A stretch of DNA of 64,000 nt, taken from assembly GCA_964384215.1 (NCBI GenBank), contig CAYLLB010000024.1, positions 1 through 64,000 on the forward strand, in the 5' to 3' direction. Origin of the DNA: JAJFUV01 sp964384215. GTDB taxonomy: Bacteria; Acidobacteriota; Terriglobia; Bryobacterales; Bryobacteraceae. The position numbers and the translations under genes were made by a program. The notes beneath the pieces were generated by a model, which was not told where the DNA came from, did no database searches, and saw only the letters and a program-made list of their open reading frames with translations. Shown piece by piece: positions 39,186-48,761 of the stretch. How positions within the stretch are numbered: the first letter of the stretch is position 1; each line of letters starts with the position of its first letter.

Positions 39186-40993
39186 AGCAGGGAGATTCTG
39201 CGCGCCAGTTCCGCGCGAAGATTCGCCCAGCGGGACCTTTGCCGCGAGTTGAACTGCCGGTTCTGGCTTATCTCGTGGGCGGTATCGAGATCCCTTCGCA
39301 GCACACGGTACTCGCGTTCCTCGGAGCGCACGATCGCCACGAAGCGCTTCGCTTCCTCCACGCTTCCGTAGATGCGCGACAGACGGTCGCGGACAAAATC
39401 CTCGTAACTGAGACGCGGATGCCAGGTGAACTCCTCCAGGGCCAGGTAGTTCAGTTCATTGGCGGGCGACTCATCGGAAACTTCGCCCTGAATCTCGATG
39501 CCTTCAAGGCCCTCTTCGGCGCAACGGGAACAGGTGTAACGAATCAACTCGGAGATGTCCACGTACCGCTGGCCCGTGGCTTCGCCGCGCAACGACCTCG
39601 TCCACCAGATATCGGAGTCGTGCCACTGGCTGCCCTGATGGAGTAAGCCGATGGAGTGCTTAGCCGGCGGGCGCAGGCCGGGATGCCACTTCGCGCGGAC
39701 GGCGGCTTCGGGCTGGCTTCCCCACCCGTCTACCATGAAGGTGTAAGTCCACTGGCAGATAGCTGCCTCCGGATACTGCGACACAAACCTCGGAATCTTC
39801 GACCGGACCTCGGATTTCTCGGTACGTTTCCACATCTCCTCCTGATTGAAGCCGGTGTAAGTGGCGTAAGTCATCCAGGCTCCGGGAGTGATTCTCCAGG
39901 CTTCCTCGATGACCGGCACCTGGGTGTGCATCATGTCGTAGTAGTAGTTGGGGTCGTTCTCCGGCTTGGACCGGGCCCGGCGGCAGTCCGGACACTGGCA
40001 GCACATCCAGTCGCCGTTCTCCAGGTTCGCGCCGCCCAGGCCCGGTATTTCCGTGAACAGCCATCGTGCCCCCTCCCGCAGCCAGCGTATGTTCTCCGGT
40101 TGCGTCGGGCAGATGGTGTCCTTCAGACGGTTCCCCTGCGCATCTAGAAAACGCAGTCCTTCGCGTCCCTGCTCCAGCCATGTATTGGCACGGAACCGGT
40201 GGTCGCCGTCGTAGTAAAAGCCGCCATAGTGCGAAGTGCCGATGCCCGGAAGCAACCGTACGCCGCGGCTGACAGCGTGAACGGCCAAGTCCCGGGCCGC
40301 GGGAACGCCGCCGTGCGAGTCCCTCAGGAAACCCCAGAGGATCAGGCCGTTGAGCTTGTGCTCCGCCATGTAGTCGACGACCCGGCGGAAGTCGTTCAGG
40401 TAGGCCGATGAAGGCTTCTTGTACGGATTCCTGCAACCATGCGTCTGTTCGCCCGCAACGCCGCGAACCCAGTTCGTACTGTGGTCCCAGTTCCAGAGGA
40501 ACCGGTAGGGCAGCGCGGGGGTATCCACGAAGTTGAGGCGGGGCACCCTGGCTCGTCCAGCGGACGCCTCCATGCGGAAGTTCAATAGCTCACCCACCGC
40601 ACCGGGGGTCGCCGCGCGGCTGCCACCGGCGACCAGAAGCACCGGCCTGCCGCCGCCGGTCACCGTCGCCAGCAGGATACTCTGGGACGTCATGCGGGAG
40701 ACCCGCGCTCCGGCCAGGCGTCTCACGTCAACGTTGTTCTGTATGTCGCCAATGAGCACCGTGGCGCGCGTGGTGGAAGTTGTATCCTGAGTCGACAGTT
40801 CCAACTTACTTCCCGTCAGTGCTTCAAACTCCCTCACGAAGTAACCGGCCGTCCCGGCGTCATCCGGTAGAGCGGCAACCTTGGCGGACGCGCCTGGCTC
40901 AAGCAGGGTGATCGAACCGGCTCCACCTTGCGCGCTGGCTCGCGCAAGCACGGCGGGGAAACCGGACGTAGCTAGGAACTCTCTGCGGCGCAT
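39182..40993 (-). CDS. Tat-exported glycoside-hydrolase-like protein
   Basis: A 603-residue protein beginning with a twin-arginine-type signal (MRRREFLATSGFPAVLARAS), with a strong GGAGGGAGG site before the ATG. Residues 30-150 look like the domain that precedes the barrel in GH20/GH67-type enzymes (ITLLEPGASAKVAAL, ATVLIGDIQNN). The middle looks like a TIM barrel (YRFLWNWDHSTNW, ADYMAEHKLNGLILWGF-type strand, GVRLLPGIGTSHYGG). CCQCPDCRRARS may bind a metal. It converges with the sulfatase, suggesting a glycan-degrading locus. The exact family and catalytic residues are not identified. Confidence 0.6.
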   Translation of the reverse strand: MRRREFLATSGFPAVLARASAQGGAGSITLLEPGASAKVAALPDDAGTAGYFVREFEALTGSKLELSTQDTTSTTRATVLIGDIQNNVDVRRLAGARVSRMTSQSILLATVTGGGRPVLLVAGGSRAATPGAVGELLNFRMEASAGRARVPRLNFVDTPALPYRFLWNWDHSTNWVRGVAGEQTHGCRNPYKKPSSAYLNDFRRVVDYMAEHKLNGLILWGFLRDSHGGVPAARDLAVHAVSRGVRLLPGIGTSHYGGFYYDGDHRFRANTWLEQGREGLRFLDAQGNRLKDTICPTQPENIRWLREGARWLFTEIPGLGGANLENGDWMCCQCPDCRRARSKPENDPNYYYDMMHTQVPVIEEAWRITPGAWMTYATYTGFNQEEMWKRTEKSEVRSKIPRFVSQYPEAAICQWTYTFMVDGWGSQPEAAVRAKWHPGLRPPAKHSIGLLHQGSQWHDSDIWWTRSLRGEATGQRYVDISELIRYTCSRCAEEGLEGIEIQGEVSDESPANELNYLALEEFTWHPRLSYEDFVRDRLSRIYGSVEEAKRFVAIVRSEEREYRVLRRDLDTAHEISQNRQFNSRQRSRWANLRAELARRISLL

Positions 40994-41058
40994 GGGTTAC
41001 ACCTCCCTCCACCTGTGCTGGCCGCCCGCCCGATAATCGCCGTGCGCCGAACAAGATT

Positions 41059-41940
41059 TCAGGCGGCGGGCTGCCTGTTCTTCTGCACGCTTTCGAGCAG
41101 CGCCGCGGCAACCTGTTTGCCGCGCTCGTATGCGCTCTTGTACGCGGATTGCCTCTCGTCACGCGACAGACCGCGTCCGAAGCGGTGCAGCTTGATGATG
41201 GACTTCCCCACCACAAGCGTTCCGGCGAAGGCCACGGCCGCCTTGGGGATGAGTCCTCCTCCCAGCGGAACCTTGCCCACCAGTTGCCGCGCCAATGCGC
41301 GCCAGCCAAAGGCACTCGCAACGATGGACGCCAGTTCGGCCTTTTGCGCCACATAGCCCACATCACGGTCGCTTGCGGCGGCAAGCAGGAACGCCATGCG
41401 AATCTGGTTGGCCGTCAGGACTGCCGTGTCGGATGCGAATTCACCGACCGCCCAGGGCAGTTCGATCGGCGATGGCACCACGTTCGGCAGAGCCGTCAGA
41501 AGCGAAAAAAGCGCGTTCTCTTTCGCGATGCGCCGGACAATCTCCCGGCACACCTCTTCCCGGAACGCCGGGAAGAGGCGCGCGAGGGGCAGCCCTAAGT
41601 CCGGCCGCTCACGGAGGATGCGGTCTACCGTTGCGGGCGGCATCCGGAACCGGAAATCGAAGACACCCTGCCTGGGCGGCAACAATTCATCCTGGATCTC
41701 GATGTCGAGCGGCGGCGCTCCGGGTACACTCGTGCGATAGATGTGCCGCAGCGCTTCCACCCGCTTCTCCTGGGTCAGGCTCGGCGGCGCCAGGAAACTC
41801 TCCATGACGCCCAGGCGCTCGGCGTAGTTCGAGGTCAGCCCGACAATGATGACGCGCTCAGCCTCCGCGCGGACACCGTTGGGATTCAGGTTCGCGAGTG
41901 CCTTGCCGATGTTTTTGAAGGTGCTCGGGATCATGAGCAT
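41059..41940 (-). CDS. DUF697/YcjF-like hypothetical protein
   Basis: A 293-residue protein. The segment VLTANQIRMAFLLAAASDRDVGYV followed by SIVASAFGWRALARQLVGKVP and a glycine/alanine-rich hydrophobic stretch (LIPKAAVAFAGTLVVGKSI) resembles DUF697 domains, often found at the end of GTPase-like or membrane-associated proteins. The N-terminal half is predicted soluble. No GTP-binding motif is present. It lies on the same strand as the type VI genes, 79 bases after the HEAT-repeat gene, so it may belong to that transcript. Its function is unknown. Confidence 0.5.
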   Translation of the reverse strand: MLMIPSTFKNIGKALANLNPNGVRAEAERVIIVGLTSNYAERLGVMESFLAPPSLTQEKRVEALRHIYRTSVPGAPPLDIEIQDELLPPRQGVFDFRFRMPPATVDRILRERPDLGLPLARLFPAFREEVCREIVRRIAKENALFSLLTALPNVVPSPIELPWAVGEFASDTAVLTANQIRMAFLLAAASDRDVGYVAQKAELASIVASAFGWRALARQLVGKVPLGGGLIPKAAVAFAGTLVVGKSIIKLHRFGRGLSRDERQSAYKSAYERGKQVAAALLESVQKNRQPAA

Positions 41941-42019
41941 TCAAACCAACGGGACATTGCGACGCGTCCATTGTCTCATGGCGGCATTGCGGCAGGGGGT
42001 GTCAGGTGCGGGGGCTACC

Positions 42020-43000
42020 TTACTGAGGCTTCCCGATGATTTCGATGGCGCCGCGAGCGGCGGAGGCAACGTTCGCATCGGGGTCCCTTTCCGCGGCGCT
42101 CAAGTGCGGCACCGCGGGCGCCGCAGCCCCTCCGAAGCCGGACAGCGCAATGGCTGCGTTCAACCGTACTTCGGGAGCCGGATCGTTCAGCAGGAGGCTT
42201 GTTAAAGACCCGAGAGCCCAGTCCGCGGGCGCACGGACACGAGCCAGGGCAAGCGCGGCCGCGGCGCGCACCTCGGGGACCGGATCGGACAGGCATGCAT
42301 GTAGTTGAGACAGCGCGGGATGGGCCCGCTCTCCCAGCTCACCGACCTTTTCCACCGCTTGCTTTCGGATGGCGGGGTCCGGATCAGAAAGGGAGCGCAC
42401 GAGCAGCGGCAAACCTCGCGCGGGATCGCCGGTCGCCCGGACCACGGCGGCGGCGCACGCAAGTTGGAGCGGCAAGGACGCCCCGGCAGCCAGAACCTCA
42501 AGATCGGGAACGGCTTCGGCGGCGGGAGGACCGGCCCAACCGAGGGCGAAAACCGCCGCAGCCACCACTGCCGGGTCGGAAAAGCGAAGCATCAGCCGCA
42601 AGTCGGGCACGGCCGGCGCTCCGATCTTGGCGAGCGCGACGGAGGCGGCCGTCCGCAGGGTCTCATCGGGCGAGGTCAAAGCGCGGCAAAGTTCTCGCAC
42701 GGCAGGGGCTGCGTCAGGGCCGGTGGAGGCCAGCGCGAGGGCGGCCGCCGTACGCACCGGCACGGGCTGTGCTTTGTTCAGCGCCCGCACGAGCGGCCCC
42801 ACTGCCGGCGCGCCGATGCGCCCCAGCACCAACGAAGCCAGGTGCCGGACCGGCTCGCTGGGATGATCCAGGCACGCGTCCACTGCGGCGAGGTAATCCA
42901 CAGGCCTGGCCTCCGGCTTCACAAGCTCAGCAAGAGCCGCGACGCGGGCTTCTTCCGGCCCCGACCGCAGATCCGATTCTATGGAATTGCCAGAGTCCAT
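42020..43000 (-). CDS. HEAT-repeat protein next to vgrG
   Basis: A 326-residue protein built almost entirely of HEAT/PBS-type repeats of about 31 residues: PVRHLASLVLGRIGAPAVGPL, LRTAASVALAKIGAPAVPDL, AIRKQAVEKVGELGERAHPAL and VRLNAAIALSGFGGAAAPAV are examples. It has no signal peptide. Its start overlaps the vgrG stop by one base, so it is made together with VgrG. Repeat scaffolds next to vgrG often bind a spike, an effector or a chaperone. That role is inference. Confidence 0.7.
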   Translation of the reverse strand: MDSGNSIESDLRSGPEEARVAALAELVKPEARPVDYLAAVDACLDHPSEPVRHLASLVLGRIGAPAVGPLVRALNKAQPVPVRTAAALALASTGPDAAPAVRELCRALTSPDETLRTAASVALAKIGAPAVPDLRLMLRFSDPAVVAAAVFALGWAGPPAAEAVPDLEVLAAGASLPLQLACAAAVVRATGDPARGLPLLVRSLSDPDPAIRKQAVEKVGELGERAHPALSQLHACLSDPVPEVRAAAALALARVRAPADWALGSLTSLLLNDPAPEVRLNAAIALSGFGGAAAPAVPHLSAAERDPDANVASAARGAIEIIGKPQ

Positions 43001-45012
43001 CAGACCATGTTCCCGGCGCCCGGCGTGTAACTGGGTGATATCACCGCACTACACTGCACCATTCCCGTCACCTGCAGCATCCCAGTGGCCAAGGAGATTA
43101 TGGGCGCGGTCACGCTGATCGGCGCGACCGAAGTGATGCTGATTCCTCCGTTTGCGGTGATCGACAGGCAAGCCATCACGGTCAGCGAGTCGTTCGCCGC
43201 GATATTCGTGGTCCGGCCGCCGACAGCCGTGTGGTTCTCGTTGCCGATTATCTTCGTGGTTTCATCGCCGTCGACCTCCACTGTCTGATTTCCCCTAACC
43301 GTCGTGTCTTGGTCCCCCTTGACCTCAACTTTCTGATTCCCGTCGACCTCTTCCGAATCATCCACCTTGATGGTGACTGTACGGTTATTCTTCACTGTAA
43401 TGGTGAGGTCGTGCCCGATCTCCGCGGTCTCGTCGTTCTTCACGAGGATGTTGACGTCCTTTTCCGCCTGTACAAAGATCTCCTCGCTCCCCTTCAGATC
43501 CTCGAAGCGGATCTCGTTGAAGTTACTGGCCGAGCCGTTCTTCGAACTGCGCGACTTGACGCAACTCTTGGTCTTCTCTCCGGGCAGCGAATAAGGCGGC
43601 ATGTTGTCGGCGTTGTACACGCTGCCGACAACCAGCGGCCGGTCCGGATCGCCTTCCAGAAAGTCGACGACAACTTCCTGGCCGATGCGGGGAATGTGAA
43701 TGGCGCCCCAATTCTTTCCCGCCCAGAAAGTGGCGACCCTCACCCAGCAGGAACTGCTCTCGTTCTTTTGCCCTTCACGGTCCCAGTGAAACTGAACCTT
43801 GATGCGCCCGTACTTGTCGGTGTAAATTTCTTCACCACTCTGGCCAACCACCAAGGCGGTCTGGCAGCCGCGTACCTGCGGCCGGGGAGTCTGGCGGGGC
43901 GGGTGGTAGGGAATTGTGAACGGGATGCACGTGAATGTGTTCTCGAAGTGATCCTCGCCCGCGCCCTCCGCTGTCGAGTGGAACGCACCCTCCGCAGCCG
44001 AGTGCACAACCGATGTGACCAGGTACTGTCCGTCCGCGTTGAAATGCCGCTTGAGGGTGAACCGGTAGCCGGGAATCAAGTTGAAGACGTTGCTTTCGCC
44101 GCGGATGAGGAACTGCGCCGCTTCGATTTGCCGCATGTCGGTTTCCACGAGGTGATTCCCGTCACCCGTGTTCTTGTAACAGCCGGGATAATCGTAAACC
44201 TCCAGACCGGGGCAATTGCCTGCGAGGCTCATTTTGTGCGTCACACGTCCCACCTGGACCGACGGCAGAATCTCCTTTTGCGTCGCCAGGTTCACCCTGG
44301 GCGTCTCGAAGTTGTAATCGCGCAGTTCGCACTTGCCCGAGTCCCATTGCTGGGTTTTGGACCAGTTGTAAATGCGCGTCTCCCAGCGTTCGCCGCCTGC
44401 GACTTCGTCGTAAGTGATCGTCGACTCACCAGGCATGTCGAGATGCGAGCTGGGCGTGTCGCCGATCACCATTTTGTCGCCGTCTTCGAGCTGTTTGAAG
44501 AAGTAGTACATCCCCTCCTCCTCCATCAGGCGCGAAATGAAGGCGAAATCGGTTTCGCGATACTGGACGCAATACTCCCGCACGGCATAGGACTGTAGCT
44601 GGTAATCGACTTCGTAGCCTTGCAAGACCTTCCGGATGATGTCGGCCGCTGACATATCCTGAAAGATGCGGCTGCACTGCTTGCGGGTGAGCTTCCATAT
44701 GGAGGGCGACACCACCGCGCGGTATCGCGCGAACCGTTCGCGCGAGGGCAACTGCGCGAACGAAGTTACGATGCCGTGAATATGCCGCCTCGTAGAACCT
44801 TCCGGCCCGGCCACGCCGAAATGGACCTTCTGTCCCAGCAAATCGGAAAAGTCTATTTTGTGGTCTTCCGAGAGCAGCTCGAGCTGGAACGAAAACAGTT
44901 GCGAGATGCCCTCCTGGCCGGAATACGACTCCAGCAGAAGCTTGTCCGGCCCCAACGGCGTCTCAAGGAAAAGAAAACGGTTCTCCTCCACGTACTTGTC
45001 TGAGATGCTCAT
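43000..45012 (-). CDS. vgrG: Type VI secretion spike protein VgrG (TssI)
   Basis: A 670-residue protein matching gp27-gp5 spikes. Segments FLETPLGPDKLLLESYSGQEGISQ and HIHGIVTSFAQ form the gp27-like base. VQFHWDREGQKNESSSCWVRV and WGAIHIPRIGQEVVVDFLEGDPDRP mark the OB-fold. The C-terminal needle has short repeats (TVKNNRTVTIK, NQKVEVKGDQDTTVRGNQ) and ends at GAGNMV without a toxin domain. It sits at the Hcp-tube tip. It is 30 bases downstream of clpV and overlaps the HEAT gene. Confidence 0.95.
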   Translation of the reverse strand: MSISDKYVEENRFLFLETPLGPDKLLLESYSGQEGISQLFSFQLELLSEDHKIDFSDLLGQKVHFGVAGPEGSTRRHIHGIVTSFAQLPSRERFARYRAVVSPSIWKLTRKQCSRIFQDMSAADIIRKVLQGYEVDYQLQSYAVREYCVQYRETDFAFISRLMEEEGMYYFFKQLEDGDKMVIGDTPSSHLDMPGESTITYDEVAGGERWETRIYNWSKTQQWDSGKCELRDYNFETPRVNLATQKEILPSVQVGRVTHKMSLAGNCPGLEVYDYPGCYKNTGDGNHLVETDMRQIEAAQFLIRGESNVFNLIPGYRFTLKRHFNADGQYLVTSVVHSAAEGAFHSTAEGAGEDHFENTFTCIPFTIPYHPPRQTPRPQVRGCQTALVVGQSGEEIYTDKYGRIKVQFHWDREGQKNESSSCWVRVATFWAGKNWGAIHIPRIGQEVVVDFLEGDPDRPLVVGSVYNADNMPPYSLPGEKTKSCVKSRSSKNGSASNFNEIRFEDLKGSEEIFVQAEKDVNILVKNDETAEIGHDLTITVKNNRTVTIKVDDSEEVDGNQKVEVKGDQDTTVRGNQTVEVDGDETTKIIGNENHTAVGGRTTNIAANDSLTVMACLSITANGGISITSVAPISVTAPIISLATGMLQVTGMVQCSAVISPSYTPGAGNMV

Positions 45013-45042
45013 TTTGTTGCTCCTTCATCGGCCAGCCGCAGC

Positions 45043-47667
45043 TCACGCGTACTGGAAGCTTCCATCCTCGCCGACGCCGACACGGATGGATTCGAGCTTC
45101 TGACCTTCGGCGATGCGGCCCAGGATCTGCCTCGAGATTTCCGGCAGAAGCGTATTGGTAAGGATATTGTCCACGTTGCGCGCTCCGCTTTCGACCTCCG
45201 TGCAGCGGCGCGCGACTTCGTTCACTAACGCGTCGTCGCAAATCAGCTCGATTTTGTGGTTCTCCTGAAGCCGCCGTTGGATCTTGGCAAGCTTCAGCAC
45301 GATGATGCGCTTCAGGTTCTCGTCGCGGATGGGGTAGAACGGGATAATCACCAGGCGTCCCAGGAAGGCCGGCTTGAAGATCTTGTTCAACTCGGGCTTC
45401 ATGGCCTTGACGATTCCGTCCGGCGTGGGCATGGTGTCCGGATCGGCGCACAGCTTCATCATGCTGTCGGTGCCGGCGTTCGAGGTGAGGATGATGATGG
45501 TGTTCTTGAAGTCGATCTCCCTGCCCTCGCCGTCCTCCATCATGCCCTTGTCGAACACCTGGAAGAAGAGTTCCAGCACGTCCGGGTGGGCTTTCTCGAC
45601 CTCGTCGAGCAGAACCACGGAGTACGGCCTTCGGCGGACCGCTTCGGTGAGCACGCCGCCTTCCCCATAACCCACATATCCCGGAGGCGAACCCTTCAAA
45701 GTGGAAACCGTGTGGGCTTCCTGGAATTCGGACATGTTGATCGTAATCAGGTTGCGTTCGCCGCCGTACATCAGGTCGGCCAGCGCCAGCGCCGTCTCGG
45801 TCTTGCCCACGCCGCTGGGCCCCACCAGCATGAAAACGCCGATCGGCTTATTGGGATCCTCCAGGCTGGCGCGCGAGGTGCGGATGCGCTGGCTGATGGC
45901 CTCTAGGGCGTGATCCTGCCCGATGACGCGGGCGCCGAGATGCTTTTCCAGCGTCAGCACGGTCTGGATTTCGTCCCGCAGCATCTTGCCCACGGGGATG
46001 CCGGTCCAGGCGGAGATGACTTCGCCGACGATGTGGCCGTCCACGCAAACCCTCATCAGCGGCGAGTCGCCTTGTAGCGCTTCCAACTCGGCATTCAGCT
46101 TGTCGAGTTCGGCGCGCATCTCGGCCTGACCGTCGCCCGCGGCGCCCTCTTCGAGTTTCCCGCGCAACTCGCGAATCTTCGCCACCAGTCCGCTCTCTTT
46201 CTCGAAGCGCTCCTTGAGGGCGGCAAGTTTCTCCTCGACCGCGGCGCGGCGGGTCTTGATCTGCTCCAGACGCTCGGCGTGGTCGGCGCCCGCAGCCGCT
46301 TCCCGCGTCAAGACGCGCTCCTGCACGGCGAGGTCGTCCAACTCTCGCGTAGCATCTTCGATGGCGGGCGGGACGGAGTTCTGCCCCAGGGCCAGGCGCG
46401 CGCAGGCGGTATCAAGCACGCTGACGGCCTTGTCGGGCAACTGGCGGCCGGCCAGGTAGCGGTGCGAAAAGCGCACGGCGGAATTCAAGCCGTCGTCCAG
46501 GATCCGGACTTTATGGTGCTTTTCCAGCGCGCCAGCCACGCCGCGCATCATTACCATGCACGTCTTCTCGCTGGGCTCTTCCACTTTCACCACCTGGAAG
46601 CGGCGCGCCAGGGCCGGGTCCTTTTCGAAATACTTCTTATATTCGGACCACGTGGTGGCCGCGATGGTGCGCAGTTCGCCTCGCGCCAGGGCGGGTTTCA
46701 GCAGGTTGGCCGCGTCGTTCTGCCCGGCCTGCCCGCCGGCGCCGATCATCGTGTGCGCCTCGTCGATGAAAAGAATGATGGGCGTAGGCGAGGACTTCAC
46801 CTCCTCGATCAATCCCTTGAGCCGGTTCTCGAACTCGCCCTTGATGCCGGCGCCGGCTTGGAGCAAGGCCAGATCGAGCGTGCGCACGGTTACGTTCTTG
46901 AGCGGCGGCGGAACGTCCCCGCCCACGATCCGCATGGCGAAACCTTCGACGACGGCGGTCTTACCGACGCCGGCCTCGCCCGTGAGGATGGGGTTGTTCT
47001 GGCGGCGGCGCATGAGGATGTCGATGATCTGGCGGATCTCGGCGTCGCGGCCCAGAACCGGATCGATCTTCCCCTGCTTGGCGTTCTCCGTCAGGTTGAC
47101 GGTGTACTGGTCGAGGTTCGGCGTCTTTCCGCCGGCCGCGCGTGGCGCGCCGCCCTCGGCGGGAGCCTCCCCGGCCGCGGCGGTGACCGCATCCTCATGA
47201 GAGCCGGCAATGATGGAGATGAAGTCCTTCTTCAGCGCATCCGGCTCGATCTTCGCCCACTCCCGGCTGACATCCCGCAGGATGCGGGCGAGGTCCTCGT
47301 CCTGCACCAGCGCCAGGATCGTGAAACCGGAGCGGATCTGCCCCGCTCCATAATCGATGGAGCCCAGCGTCCAGGCTTGGGTCAGCATCTTCAGCACGGA
47401 CGGGCTGATGGCCGGCGTGCGGGCGTTGCCCGACTTCAACTTGTCCAGGCTGCGGTTCAGCTCGGCCGAGAGCCGGGACTGGTTGATGCCGAAACGGTAA
47501 AAGATGCGGGAGACGTCCGTGTCGGTCGCCTCCATCAGCTTCAGGATATAGTGCTCCAACTCGACGTCGTAGTGCGTCCGGGCCAGGCACAGGCCCGCGG
47601 CGGCCTCCAGCGCACTGCGCGTCGGGGTGTTCAGCTTTCCGATCAGCGATTTCAGATTTACGCCCAT
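45043..47667 (-). CDS. clpV: Type VI secretion ATPase ClpV (TssH)
   Basis: An 874-residue Hsp100/ClpB-type ATPase that disassembles contracted TssB/TssC sheaths. The ATG at 47667 follows AAGGAGGAT. Upstream in-frame sequence would run through tssG. The N-domain begins MGVNLKSLIGKLNTPTRSALE, with family features in FISIIAGS. Two AAA+ modules have Walker A motifs GEAGVGKTAVVEG and GPSGVGKTETALAL and Walker B motifs (LFIDEAHT and VVLLDEVEKAHP). Its place between tssG and vgrG supports ClpV rather than ClpB. Confidence 0.95.
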   Translation of the reverse strand: MGVNLKSLIGKLNTPTRSALEAAAGLCLARTHYDVELEHYILKLMEATDTDVSRIFYRFGINQSRLSAELNRSLDKLKSGNARTPAISPSVLKMLTQAWTLGSIDYGAGQIRSGFTILALVQDEDLARILRDVSREWAKIEPDALKKDFISIIAGSHEDAVTAAAGEAPAEGGAPRAAGGKTPNLDQYTVNLTENAKQGKIDPVLGRDAEIRQIIDILMRRRQNNPILTGEAGVGKTAVVEGFAMRIVGGDVPPPLKNVTVRTLDLALLQAGAGIKGEFENRLKGLIEEVKSSPTPIILFIDEAHTMIGAGGQAGQNDAANLLKPALARGELRTIAATTWSEYKKYFEKDPALARRFQVVKVEEPSEKTCMVMMRGVAGALEKHHKVRILDDGLNSAVRFSHRYLAGRQLPDKAVSVLDTACARLALGQNSVPPAIEDATRELDDLAVQERVLTREAAAGADHAERLEQIKTRRAAVEEKLAALKERFEKESGLVAKIRELRGKLEEGAAGDGQAEMRAELDKLNAELEALQGDSPLMRVCVDGHIVGEVISAWTGIPVGKMLRDEIQTVLTLEKHLGARVIGQDHALEAISQRIRTSRASLEDPNKPIGVFMLVGPSGVGKTETALALADLMYGGERNLITINMSEFQEAHTVSTLKGSPPGYVGYGEGGVLTEAVRRRPYSVVLLDEVEKAHPDVLELFFQVFDKGMMEDGEGREIDFKNTIIILTSNAGTDSMMKLCADPDTMPTPDGIVKAMKPELNKIFKPAFLGRLVIIPFYPIRDENLKRIIVLKLAKIQRRLQENHKIELICDDALVNEVARRCTEVESGARNVDNILTNTLLPEISRQILGRIAEGQKLESIRVGVGEDGSFQYA

Positions 47668-47711
47668 GGGATCCTCCTTGTTCCAGTGAAACTCGAACTT
47701 GCGCCCGGCCG

Positions 47712-48761
47712 CTACAGCCGGAGTACGGTGTCCCCGGGATCGTGGTCGAGCGGGACCGTGCGGGCCCACGTCAGCCACCCCAGTCGCGGCATGGCGGCGC
47801 CTTCATCGCCCAGCTTGCAGGGCGGCGCATCTTCTCTCCTCAGCACCAACTGTACTTCGAAATCGATCGTGTCGCCGGCGAAAAAGCGGGTCAGGGCCCG
47901 CAGCGGCTCATAGGCCGCCCCGCCGGGCAGGAATTCAAGGTATTGATTGAGGGGGAGCGGCCCCAGGCGGATCCGCACGCCCGATTGCTGGTCCCACACC
48001 TCGTCGCCCACAACCGCTCCGACCCCGAGTTGTTCCGAATATGCGTTCGATTCGCTGAACCGGCACTGGGAGTCGATGCTGAGGGCATGCCAGGCGCCCA
48101 CGAATTGCTCCACCTCAACCGGCACGTCGAAATAGTCCGCCAGAAGCTGCTCGAAGGCCGCGGCCGAACGTGGCAGCGGCGAAAGCAGTCCCGCATAGAA
48201 AATGAGCGCATCGTCCGGAACCGGCTGCCGGCGGGCCAGGCCCGGAGTGCCCATGCCGATCAGGTCGAGCAGGTGGTGGGAAAAGCGGTCCTCGCCGCCC
48301 CGCTCGTAAGCGATCATGAAGCGGTACTTCTCCCACGCCCGGTAGAACATCGAAATGGCGCGGTGGTTGAAAATGTCGAAGAAATCGCGCAGCGCCGTGT
48401 CGTGCGCGCGTAACCGCTCCCGCACCAGCGTGGAGTAGTAGAGCGGCAGCAGGCCCATGGGGCCGGTGAGGCCCATGAAGTTGACGCGCATGAGCGGCTG
48501 CGCGCCTTCCGGCCAGTCTATCTGCGAGATCTGGCTGGCCGGGAAAGTATAATCCGGACTCGCGCCGAATCGCAAAATCTCGCGCCGCGGCGCGGAGAAC
48601 TCGCCCACCGGCTCCCGCTCCGGACTGAGTAGGCCGATGAGGCGGACGGCCTGGAAGAACTCAAAGTCGAACGGCTCTTCGCGCAGCAGACGCTCGATCT
48701 CGGTGCATTCCCTTCCCTCGGCGCCTAAAGGAGGATTCGCCGGCCCGCTCTCGGTGGCCAT
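47712..48761 (-). CDS. tssG: Type VI secretion baseplate subunit TssG
   Basis: A 349-residue baseplate protein of the ImpH/VasB family. Diagnostic segments are EEPFDFEFFQAVRLIGLL, MRVNFMGLTGPMGLLPLYY and WEKYRFMIAYERGG. With TssF it forms the wedge of the baseplate. It overlaps the tssF stop by 37 bases, showing the two are coupled. Confidence 0.93.
   Translation of the reverse strand: MATESGPANPPLGAEGRECTEIERLLREEPFDFEFFQAVRLIGLLSPEREPVGEFSAPRREILRFGASPDYTFPASQISQIDWPEGAQPLMRVNFMGLTGPMGLLPLYYSTLVRERLRAHDTALRDFFDIFNHRAISMFYRAWEKYRFMIAYERGGEDRFSHHLLDLIGMGTPGLARRQPVPDDALIFYAGLLSPLPRSAAAFEQLLADYFDVPVEVEQFVGAWHALSIDSQCRFSESNAYSEQLGVGAVVGDEVWDQQSGVRIRLGPLPLNQYLEFLPGGAAYEPLRALTRFFAGDTIDFEVQLVLRREDAPPCKLGDEGAAMPRLGWLTWARTVPLDHDPGDTVLRL

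Noticed and set aside
46279..47913. 544-codon plus-strand frame opposite clpV
   Set aside because: Antisense to two well-supported type VI genes, with no domain.
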